From NCBI GenBank assembly GCA_031291635.1, contig JARLIR010000173.1, forward strand, positions 1 through 44,850: a DNA stretch of 44,850 bases, given 5' to 3'. Of this stretch, positions 1 to 8,200 are shown one piece after another. The notes under the pieces were generated by a model that searched no databases, was not told where the DNA came from, and was given only the letters and a program-made list of their open reading frames with translations. How positions within the stretch are numbered: the stretch's first letter is position 1; each line of letters opens with the position of its first letter. The translations under genes and the position numbers were made by a program. Origin of the DNA: Rhizomicrobium sp. Its GTDB lineage: Bacteria; Pseudomonadota; Alphaproteobacteria; Micropepsales; Micropepsaceae.

Positions 1-496
1 GGGAATCGGATGCTCCTCGAAGAGCGGCGCTTTCGGCGCTAATGCGTAAGAACAGTATCATGGCGTTCATGAGCGAAAAGGCCACAGCGTACCAGGGCAA
101 GCCGAAGACCAAGGGCAGCACCGCGATCTCGCCGACCACCACCGCGTAATTGGGATGGCTGAGAAATCGATAAGGCCCTTTTTTTACGAGCGGCACGCCC
201 GGCAGCACGATGATGCGTGTGGTCCAGCGCTCCCCTAATGTGGCGAGCACCCAGACGCGCAAAAGCTGAAGCACCGCGAAAAGGGCGAGCCATCCCCATT
301 GCAGCGGGCGGTCCCAAGCGATCAACCACAGACCAATAAGCCACACCGCATGCAGCGCAACGATCAAGGGATAATGCCCGGCGGCGAATTCCACCGCACC
401 GCGCTTGAGCAGCCGCGCCGTATTGTGGCGAGCCAGAACAAGCTCTGCCAGCCGCTCGGCCGTGACCAAGCCTAGAACAACAATGGCGCCGATCAA
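1..496 (-). CDS. Isoprenylcysteine carboxyl methyltransferase-like enzyme, 3' end cut by window edge
   Basis: A hydrophobic membrane protein of the ICMT/BpsB type, open through the left edge. The family signature is visible late in the protein: a V-K-K-G-P-Y-R-F-L-S-H-P-N-Y stretch followed by VVVGE, the SAM-dependent membrane methyltransferase core. In Bacillus (BpsB) and Streptomyces (SrsB) such enzymes methylate the alkylpyrone or alkylresorcinol made by the neighbouring type III polyketide synthase. The proposed start is TTG at 496-494, which overlaps the TGA of the synthase gene (TTGA), so the two are probably translationally coupled. The start is inferred from this overlap; no ATG competes nearby. 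It could also methylate another lipid phenol; the substrate is inferred only from context. Confidence 0.8.
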   Translation of the reverse strand, partial: MIGAIVVLGLVTAERLAELVLARHNTARLLKRGAVEFAAGHYPLIVALHAVWLIGLWLIAWDRPLQWGWLALFAVLQLLRVWVLATLGERWTTRIIVLPGVPLVKKGPYRFLSHPNYAVVVGEIAVLPLVFGLPWYAVAFSLMNAMILFLRISAESAALRGASDS

Positions 497-1593
497 GCGG
501 GCCTCTTCAACGAAACGCAGCTGACACTGAAGCCCGGTCCCATGGCGGTCAAGACCGAGCGGGGCGGCAGACCAGCACGCAGCATCCGCTCCAGCACGAA
601 GAGCACCGTTGGCGCCGACATGTTGCCGTAGTCGCGCAAGACATCACGTTCATGGTCCAGCGCGCCAGGGGCGAGCCCTAGGGCTTGCTCCAGGGCGATC
701 ACAACTTTGGTACCACCGGGATGACAGATGAAGCGATCCACCGCCTCCATGCGGATGTCGAAACGCTTCAAGATCCCCGTCATCGCCGGGGCCATATTGG
801 CTTCAGCAAAGGAGGGAATGGCTTGGGCGAAAATCACTTCGAAACCCTGCCCGTCCAAATCCCAGCCCATGATGTCGAGTGTATCCGGCCAGGTGTGCTC
901 ACCCGCCGCTTCGATTTCGGCAAGACCGCCCTCGCCCGCACGCAGAATGCAGGCCGCAGCGCCGTCTCCGAACAGAGCACAGGCGACGATATTGGCTTTG
1001 GTGAGTTGGTCGCTACGGAATGCCAGCGTGCAGAGTTCAACCACGACAAGAAGGACGTTGGCACCCGGTTGGGCTTTGGCCAGGCGCGAAGCGATGGCGA
1101 GACCCGACACACCACCGGCACAGCCGAGTCCGAAAACGGGGACGCGCTGAATATCATCACGAAAGCCCATCGCCTTGGAGGCCCGGGCTTCCAAGCTGGG
1201 CGTGGCAATGCCCGTCGAGGACACCGTAACCACGACATCGACATCCCGCGCCGTCAGGGCAGCAGCGGCAAGGGCTTTGGTCGCGGCTGCGACAAACAGG
1301 TCATGCGCCACTTCGAGGTAAGCGGCGGTTCGTTCTTTCCAACCTTGCGGTTGGCCATACCAGGCGATGGGGCGCGCGGCATGCCGCTTTTCGATCCCGG
1401 CCGTCTGGAAAACAGTCGCCATGCGGTCAAAGGCAGCATAACGGGTGCCGAACATCTCCCGGGTGACCTGCGCCACCTCATCTTGTCGCAAAATGTGCGC
1501 AGGGACCGCCGTCGCCAGAGAAATCAATTGTGTTGGTTGACTCAAATGGCGACTCCGATAGCGGCAAGATTGCTGATGAGTGTCCCTTATCAC
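493..1593 (-). CDS. Type III polyketide synthase (chalcone/stilbene synthase superfamily)
   Basis: 366 aa, normal length for a type III PKS. The Cys-His-Asn triad is intact: C158 in FGLGCAGG, H291 in ICHPGGTK and N324 in DYGNMSAP; a GPGFSVSC motif closes the fold near the C-terminus. These homodimers extend acyl-CoA starters with malonyl-CoA to give pyrones or resorcinols. The partner methyltransferase gene directly downstream suggests a long-chain alkylpyrone or alkylresorcinol pathway (known pairs: BpsA-BpsB, SrsA-SrsB). The first 17 or so residues are not typical of the family, and an internal start near LSQPTQLISLA is possible. Product chain length and starter cannot be told from the sequence. 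Confidence 0.92.
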   Translation of the reverse strand: MIRDTHQQSCRYRSRHLSQPTQLISLATAVPAHILRQDEVAQVTREMFGTRYAAFDRMATVFQTAGIEKRHAARPIAWYGQPQGWKERTAAYLEVAHDLFVAAATKALAAAALTARDVDVVVTVSSTGIATPSLEARASKAMGFRDDIQRVPVFGLGCAGGVSGLAIASRLAKAQPGANVLLVVVELCTLAFRSDQLTKANIVACALFGDGAAACILRAGEGGLAEIEAAGEHTWPDTLDIMGWDLDGQGFEVIFAQAIPSFAEANMAPAMTGILKRFDIRMEAVDRFICHPGGTKVVIALEQALGLAPGALDHERDVLRDYGNMSAPTVLFVLERMLRAGLPPRSVLTAMGPGFSVSCVSLKRPA

Positions 1594-1660
1594 GGCAGTG
1601 CAAGCAACACATCAAAGCGAGTCTTTGTAACGCGCCTTGATGCTGATTGTTCCGCTACGG

Positions 1661-2032
1661 TTATCGGCGCGGCGGCGGCGGACAACGGCCAAGCATACCG
1701 AGGACGGCGCCAACCAAAGCGCCAGCACCCATCGAGATAGCGAGGGCGGAAATCGGCTGTGCCCGGATCGTCTTGCGCGCATCATCGAGATTGCCATCGG
1801 CCCAATTTTCGACGTCTTGAGCAACATGCGCGCTCGACTCTTCGGCATAGCGATAAGCGCGATGGGCGATAGCTTCGGCTTTGCGAAGCGCCTGATGAAC
1901 GCGGTTGTCGGCGGCGTCTTCGACATCGCCGGCAAAGCCCTTCATATCGGATTCAAGGCTTTCGAGTTCCGAGCGCAGCGTGCCAAGACGCGAATCCAGG
2001 CGCTTGTTCTTCTTGTCATCGTGATTGTTCAT
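1661..2032 (-). CDS. DUF883/ElaB/YqjD-like tail-anchored protein
   Basis: 123 aa. The N-terminal two thirds is charged and predicted helical (heptad-like stretch about residues 15-60), followed by a small-residue hydrophobic segment at about 93-115 and a short Pro/Arg tail. This is the layout of ElaB/YqjD/DUF883 proteins, which are inner-membrane C-tail-anchored and bind ribosomes in stationary-phase E. coli. A good Shine-Dalgarno (GGAGA, spacing 6) precedes the ATG. First of a run of small minus-strand envelope genes. Family assignment rests on architecture rather than a unique motif. Confidence 0.75.
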   Translation of the reverse strand: MNNHDDKKNKRLDSRLGTLRSELESLESDMKGFAGDVEDAADNRVHQALRKAEAIAHRAYRYAEESSAHVAQDVENWADGNLDDARKTIRAQPISALAISMGAGALVGAVLGMLGRCPPPPRR

Positions 2033-2099
2033 CGAATGTCTCCAATTCTGGGAAGGGAAAAGCCCGCGCGGACGGGTTGGCGTCCGCGCAGCTTTGATA

Positions 2100-2582
2100 T
2101 TACGGCGTGTGCTTCAGGCTGATGGAGCCGATACCGGCCGCCACATTCAGACCCTTGTTGCCGGAAACGCTGAGCGGCTGCAGGGAGAAGGCTTTGTCGA
2201 AGCCGCCGACGAGCACATTGGCACCGATGCCGACACCGGCTGTGGCACTGGCGCTGACGCCGACATAATCGCCTTCAAGCGCGCCGGGGCGCACATCGGA
2301 GGTCGGGGCGACGACTTCCCAAATCAGCACGCCGCCTTCGGTGTAACCGATATCAACGCCGAATTTGGCGATCGAGCCTGTGTAATGCACGGCCTTGCGG
2401 TCATTCTGACGGAAGACGCAGTGCAGATCCTTGGTGGAGCCGAAAACAAAACCCCAGCCGCTGGCGACGTTACAGGTCAGCTCGCCGACCTTGACGCCAT
2501 GCGGAGCAGCCTGGGCGGCGCCCGCGAAAGCAACCGCAGCAACAGCAACCGCGCTCAACAGCAAACCAAATGATTTTTTCAT
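2100..2582 (-). CDS. DUF992 family secreted protein
   Basis: 160 aa with a clear signal peptide (MKKS, then an Ala/Val-rich core ending AAQA at about residue 25). The mature part begins with a VGELTCNVASGWGFVFG stretch and includes DLHCVF, two conserved cysteines typical of DUF992 proteins in alphaproteobacteria. The C-terminal half is Gly/Ala-rich beta-type sequence. I chose the ATG at 2582 because it gives a proper signal peptide; the frame stays open further upstream but without secretion features. Function unknown; periplasmic or outer-membrane location inferred. The 281 bp upstream (2583-2863) holds no gene that I can support. Confidence 0.8.
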   Translation of the reverse strand: MKKSFGLLLSAVAVAAVAFAGAAQAAPHGVKVGELTCNVASGWGFVFGSTKDLHCVFRQNDRKAVHYTGSIAKFGVDIGYTEGGVLIWEVVAPTSDVRPGALEGDYVGVSASATAGVGIGANVLVGGFDKAFSLQPLSVSGNKGLNVAAGIGSISLKHTP

Positions 2583-2863
2583 GACTGAAATTCTTTCCTG
2601 AAATGTACCGACAAGCCGGTTGGCCTGTGCGTCTTGATAACGATGATTTGAGGCTTTCAGACCCGGCACCGTCGGGGCATTGCGTTGCTGCCGCGCAGCG
2701 CTCCTTCGCGGCAAGACGGGATGGGCGGTGGAAAGGCGGGGGCGCACTTCCACCGCCGCTCTCACCCCGGCGTTCGATCGGTACACGTACAGTTCGCGGT
2801 TGGCGCAAAGACGCGCGCGGATCAGCGCCCGGAGTCCGTTTGTAAGAAAGCTAAGCCGTGCGG

Positions 2864-3154
2864 TTAGCGATGGTTCCTGTGATCGCGCCAGCCGTCATTG
2901 CCGTCGCGGTCATGATTCCAGTCGCTATAGCCATTGGAATAATGCGAACGATAGCTGCGGTGTTCGCGTTCATTGTGCCAACGATGCCAACGATGGCCGT
3001 TGTCCCAATAACCATCGCGATAACCGATGGCGATATTGCCGAAGCCGATAGAAACCGTGCTGCCGCGATGTTCGGCGCTGGCGGTGGCAGTGAGTGCGAT
3101 GGCTGAGCCTGCAAGGGCCAGAACGATCGCAGAATTCTTCAAGAATTTCAGCAT
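2864..3154 (-). CDS. Small secreted His/Arg/Asn-rich protein
   Basis: 96 aa. Signal peptide with cleavage after TASA (about residue 27); the mature part starts with SIGFGNIAIGYRDGYWD and then becomes very rich in His, Arg, Trp, Tyr and Asn. This composition is common in small periplasmic alphaproteobacterial proteins of unknown role, and metal binding is possible but unproven. Strong ribosome binding site (GGAAGGA, spacing 8). It is followed after about 40 bp by the entericidin gene on the same strand. Confidence 0.75.
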   Translation of the reverse strand: MLKFLKNSAIVLALAGSAIALTATASAEHRGSTVSIGFGNIAIGYRDGYWDNGHRWHRWHNEREHRSYRSHYSNGYSDWNHDRDGNDGWRDHRNHR

Positions 3155-3196
3155 GGGGAAAATCCTTCCGGGACGTTTGTCCGAAAATGGTCGCCG

Positions 3197-3352
3197 TTAA
3201 GGCGTATGTTTGTCGGCAGTCTTTTCAATGACTTTGCCGGTATGGGAGATGTCCTCGCCTGCCCCGGAAATCGTGTGGCAGCCGCTCAACAGGAGCGTGG
3301 CACCGGCCAGCGTGAACAGGATCAGGGCCAATAATCTCGTGCCTTTGTACAT
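3197..3352 (-). CDS. Entericidin-like small lipoprotein
   Basis: 51 aa. N-terminal MYKGTRLLA, a hydrophobic stretch, lipobox LLSGC (Cys25), then a short polar tail HTISGAGEDISHTGKVIEK. This matches the entericidin A/B family (small membrane lipoproteins linked in enterobacteria to an antidote/toxin pair and stationary-phase lysis). In alphaproteobacteria single copies are common and probably structural. Start at 3352 is favoured by AAGGA upstream and by the short pre-lipobox region; an in-frame GTG further upstream is less likely. Confidence 0.85.
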   Translation of the reverse strand: MYKGTRLLALILFTLAGATLLLSGCHTISGAGEDISHTGKVIEKTADKHTP

Positions 3353-3411
3353 CGCGAATAATTCCTTTGCGGCTACGGTCACACAACCGGTATGGGAGGT
3401 AATTGTTCCGG

Positions 3412-4012
<601 letters not shown>

Positions 4013-4093
4013 GGCGAAATCCTTTTCAGATGTTCTCGGCGGACTGTGCCGGTTCTTAATCAATGTAGGGATGAAGCGGAAAAGGCGTCAGCC

Positions 4094-4109
4094 CCGGAAT
4101 CTACTCAAG
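4094..4109 (-). promoter_or_regulatory. FixJ-like box, copy a
   Basis: Reads CTTGAGTAGATTCCGG on the minus strand, 82 bp upstream of the collagen-like lipoprotein start. A TACATT hexamer at 4067-4062 follows 28 nt after the TTCC, a plausible -10 element. Member of a six-copy set confined to this part of the window. Confidence 0.6.
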
Positions 4110-4134
4110 CGCGCCGAAAGAGCGGCGCAACGCA

Positions 4135-4815
4135 TTAATCCGTGTACCAATTACCGTCACCGTGACGGCAAGCCGTACCGGTGCGATTGTAGGAGCGTCT
4201 GTTGCTGTAGCCGGTTTCGTGGAAGTCACGGCAGACATTGCCACCACGCGAATATTCACGCGTCGGCGTGAAGGTGCCATAACCGCCGTCGCGATTACGC
4301 CAATTGTGGCGCTCACCGATGCGTCCGTCGAAACCGGCGCTATACGTCGTCATGGCATAACGACGGTCATCGCAATTCATGTTGCTAGATATGGAGTTTC
4401 CAGCCAGGCCGCCGAGGATGACGCCGCCCAGAACGGCGCCGCCATTGCCATGACTGACACTGCCACCGATCAAGCCGCCTGCGATGGCGCCCAGCACTGT
4501 GCCTGCTGCGTTGTTGTTGCTGCAATCGTTGCCATAGTAGTAGGCGCCGCGATCATAGCGGGGCTCATGGCGATAAGGTTCGGGACGATAACGATCATTG
4601 CGGTCGCGCTTGGCGACGCCGTCGTCATAACCGTAATTGTAGCCATTGCCGTAAGTGGGCTGGTTTTGATCATTACGGTCGCCGCGGTCGCCACGATCGT
4701 TTGGACCGGCATTGTTCTGGCCAGGTTGATCGCGATCATAGGGATCGGCATTGGCCGCGCCCACACCGATAACGATTGCGGCCGTAGCGAGCAGCATGCT
4801 CATTTTGCAAAACAT
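4135..4815 (-). CDS. Glycine-zipper secreted protein
   Basis: 226 aa. Signal peptide MSMLLATAAIVIGVGAANA, then an Asp/Arg/Asn-rich low-complexity region (DRGDRGDRNDQN), and a glycine-zipper hairpin at about residues 108-145 (GTVLGAIAGGLIGG ... GGVILGGLAGN) as in the 17-kDa antigen/SlyB type. The C-terminal third is Tyr/Arg-rich with scattered cysteines and ends in GDGNWYTD. Glycine zippers insert in or oligomerise at membranes; an envelope role is inferred. Ribosome binding site GAGG, spacing 8. A shorter paralogue is encoded at 23291-23620. Box b lies 117 bp upstream. Confidence 0.8.
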   Translation of the reverse strand: MFCKMSMLLATAAIVIGVGAANADPYDRDQPGQNNAGPNDRGDRGDRNDQNQPTYGNGYNYGYDDGVAKRDRNDRYRPEPYRHEPRYDRGAYYYGNDCSNNNAAGTVLGAIAGGLIGGSVSHGNGGAVLGGVILGGLAGNSISSNMNCDDRRYAMTTYSAGFDGRIGERHNWRNRDGGYGTFTPTREYSRGGNVCRDFHETGYSNRRSYNRTGTACRHGDGNWYTD

Positions 4816-4931
4816 GTTGAAATCCTCGAGTGATCCGGCATGCAACCGAAGAGGTGCTACGCCGGCTGGGGCGAGCGCCCAATGCACTCACTCGAAGAGA
4901 TGATGGCCGCGAAGACAATGTCGCGGCAGCG

Positions 4932-4946
4932 TCGGAAACTACTCAA
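4932..4946 (-). promoter_or_regulatory. FixJ-like box, copy b
   Basis: TTGAGTAGTTTCCGA on the minus strand, 117 bp upstream of the glycine-zipper gene. It continues CGCTG, as does copy e in front of dps. CATCAT at 4905-4900 lies 28 nt after the TTCC. Confidence 0.6.
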
Positions 4947-4976
4947 GGGCAGGATGCAGAACCGAAGAGCGCGCGA

Positions 4977-5168
4977 CTAACTGTCGGGCCGATCCATCGT
5001 GACATAGACGGCAAGGGGCCGTTCAAACACGTGCTTGGAAATTTCGTTGAGGGCAACGGCGATGTGTTCCAACGTCGCTTCCCCAGACAGTAGGACCGAC
5101 GATTCCCGATCGCGAAAGACGAGTTGGATACGGGTACCGCCCAGACATTCGACCGGATGCTGCCGCAT
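4977..5168 (-). CDS. Small hypothetical protein (63 aa)
   Basis: Not recognised. Balanced composition with beta-then-helix character: a CLGGTRIQLVFRDRESSVLL segment, then a helical EHIAVALNEISKHVF and a final VYVTMDR. No signal peptide or membrane segment, so probably cytoplasmic. Reasons to accept it are a GAGG ribosome binding site with spacing 5-6 before the ATG and a FixJ-like box 59 bp upstream in the right orientation. It lies immediately downstream of the giant kinase gene on the same strand. Confidence 0.55.
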   Translation of the reverse strand: MRQHPVECLGGTRIQLVFRDRESSVLLSGEATLEHIAVALNEISKHVFERPLAVYVTMDRPDS

Positions 5169-5226
5169 GGGAACCTCGCAAGGGCTGTTAACCGAGCCTA
5201 GCCGACCTGTAGGGCCGCGCCAGCTT

Positions 5227-5241
5227 CGGAAACTACCTAGG
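5227..5241 (-). promoter_or_regulatory. FixJ-like box, copy c
   Basis: CCTAGGTAGTTTCCG on the minus strand; the most divergent copy. It overlaps the stop codon of the kinase gene (5239-5237) and lies 59 bp upstream of the 63-aa protein. TAGGCT at 5200-5195 follows 27 nt after the TTCC. Confidence 0.5.
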
Positions 5242-8200
5242 AGCTTTTTTCAGGCGTTGCAGCCAAGGCAAGACGAGCCAGCGCCGGAAGTGATTTGGCG
5301 CCCGTTTTGGTCATGATCGCAGCGCGATGGTTCTCTACTGTGCGTTGGCTGATGCCGAGATCGGCAGCGATGTTCTTGCTGGGGTCGCCTGCCAGAACCA
5401 TATCCATAATGCGACGCTGTTGCGGTGTGAGGCTCGCGATGCGTTCGGCCGCTTCGGCATGCCAGCTCGACAGCTTGGTCGCATCCTTGGACTGCTCCAA
5501 AGCGCGATGGACGCAAGAGAGCAAGTCATTGGCGTTGATCGGCTTTTCGAGAAAGTCTGAGGCCCCAGCCTTCATCGCCAACACAGCCATGGAGACATCG
5601 CTATTGCCCGTGATCATGATCGACGGCAAATGATTGTCAGATGCTTGCAGACGTTGGAGCAATTCCAAGCCGCCCATTCCGGGCAAATAGGCGTCGATCA
5701 AAAGACAGCCCTCCGTACCGGGATGATAAGCTTCGAGGAACAGTTCGCAACTGACGAAGTCTTCGACCGTGTGTCCTTCCGCCTCAAAGGTCGCGCGCAT
5801 AACAGAGCGCAGCTCGTCATTGTCATCGACAATGAATATCACCGGCTTGGTCCGCTCCACTGGCGCAACCGCTTTGGCAGCGGCATGCACGTCGGCTTTC
5901 GAAACCGGTAACAGCCGTGCGATAACCTGCAGCAATTCGGCTGGCTTCATCGGCTTGTTCAGTTGCACACAATTCTGACGCGCAACCCGGCGCAGGGTAC
6001 CCGTTGTGATGTCGCCCGTGAGAATGATCGCTGGCACGTTGCGCAGCGCTGTTTCACGCAATCGGGCGATGACCTCAAGGCCGTCCATACCATTGGGCAG
6101 ATTGTAGTCGGCAATAATCAGATCGGGCCGGATAGCGCCACGTTCGAGCAAAGCAACGGCGGCAAGGCCGTCACGCACCGCTGCGACGCGGTGGCCCTCA
6201 TTCTTCAGTAGCAGCTCGAGCAGCTCGCAGACATCGGTATCGTCTTCAACGATGAGAATGGTGCCAGCATCTTTCGCCGCGGTGAAGGCCAGCGTCAGAG
6301 GCCGGTGTATATTAATCTTTTCCGGCACCGGCTCGTGTTCGAGATTGACCTCGATCGAAAAAACAGAACCGACGCCTTGGCGGGAGCGGACATGCACCGG
6401 ATGACCGAGCATGGTGCCCAAGCGCTGAACAATGGACAGACCCAGGCCAAGCCCGCGGCTACGTTCACGCGCGGCGTTGCCGATCTGATGGTATTCATCG
6501 AAGATCGCCTTCAGCTCCTCCGTCGGAATGCCGATTCCGGTATCGCACACTTCGATGGAGAGCTTGCCATTACGCCGACGGCAACCGAGCAGAACCTTGC
6601 CCTTTTCGGTGTATTTTAACGCGTTCGACAACAAATTGCGGATCATCTGCTCCAGCAGATGCGGATCGCTGACAATGATCTGGCTGCTGCGCACAACATG
6701 GAGCTGCAGGCCTTGGGATTCGGCATGAAAGACAAATTCGTCCCGCATCCGCTCCAACAAACCGCCAATCGGAAACGACACCATTTCGGTACGAACCGTT
6801 CCGGCCTCGATCTGGTTGAGGTCGAGCAGCGTGTTCAACATGCCGGAGATCGCACCCAAGGTGAGGTCAAGTCGCGCCACCAGTCGCTGGGCATTCTCGC
6901 CCACCACCATTTTTGCCAACAGCCCTTGCAGCAATGCCAAGGTTTGAAGCGGCTGACGCAAATCGTGACTGGCGGCGGCAAGAAAGCGAGATTTCGCGAC
7001 GTTGGCGAGTTCGGCCTGCTGCTTGGCTTCTTCCAACGCCTTGGCAGAATGAATGCGTTCGGTGATGTCGGTAAAGGTGATAACCACACCCTCCACGGTG
7101 CCGTCGTGGGCGTGGTAAGGCAATATCCTGCGTGTGAACCAGACGCCGCCCAACGCTTCCACCTCACGATCGATCGGCGCCAGATTGTGCAGCACGGTCC
7201 GCGCATCGACGGTCAGCGAGCTGTCCGCTGAAAGCGAATTAAGGTCCGCAAGCGGTCGGCCGATGTCGCCAGGAATGATGTTGAACAGCAATTTTGTGGC
7301 TGGCGTAAAGAAACGAATATTCAGTTCCGGATCAAGGAACAGCGTCGCCACATTGGTGCTGTAAAGAATGTTCTGCAGATCGTCAGAGGTTTCCCGCTGG
7401 CGTTCCAGCGTTTCCTGTAACTGGGTATTGAGGGCGGTCAGCTCCTCGTTGAGCGATTGCAACTCCTCTTTGGAGGTCAGCAGCTCTTCATTGGTGGACT
7501 GGAATTCCTCATTGACCGACAAAGCTTCTTCATTGATGGCCTTCTGCTCTTCTCCAGAGATTTGCAGGTTGCGGACCGCATCGCGCAGTTCGGCCTTGGC
7601 AAGTTCCAGCTCACGCTCCAGCTCGGCAACTTTGCTGGTATCGGAAGGCGGCACAGGGCCGATCTTGTGATCATCCGCATCCGGTTCATCGATAAAGCAG
7701 ATGAGTAAGAGATCTTCGCTTTCTGTCGGTGCGGGCTGGACAGTGATGGCGAAGACGTGACCGTCACGACTCTTGAGGGCACCGGTAACGGAGACCTGTT
7801 CCTTCTTCTCGCTGGCCTGCACGATCGCGTGCTTGAGTTTGCTGCGCAGAGACTCGCTCACCATCGCCAGCAGATCAAAAGTGGGTTGTCCTGGCGGAAC
7901 GCGCAAATAGCGATCCGTCGGCCCCAAGGAATAGAGGCATTCATGATTACGATTGATCAGAACAGCGGCAGGTGCGAAGGCCTCCATCACCATCCTTTGG
8001 CAGAGCTCAGCGATCGCGGTCTGGCGCATGGCAGGCTTGCCCTGCCCCGCTCCTGCGAAGGCGCGCACGCTCCAACTGGCATCCTTTGCCGCTCCCATCG
8101 TATCGAGCCTCGATTGGCCGATGCGCCGGTAGAGACGCTCGGACTTGGAAATCAGCGAAAAATAGCTATCGGCATTGCCGACTGTTTCGGCACTACCAAG

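Noticed and set aside
685..1740. Long plus-strand frame opposite the polyketide synthase
   Set aside because: Antisense shadow of a gene with an intact catalytic triad; no ribosome binding site and no recognisable domain.
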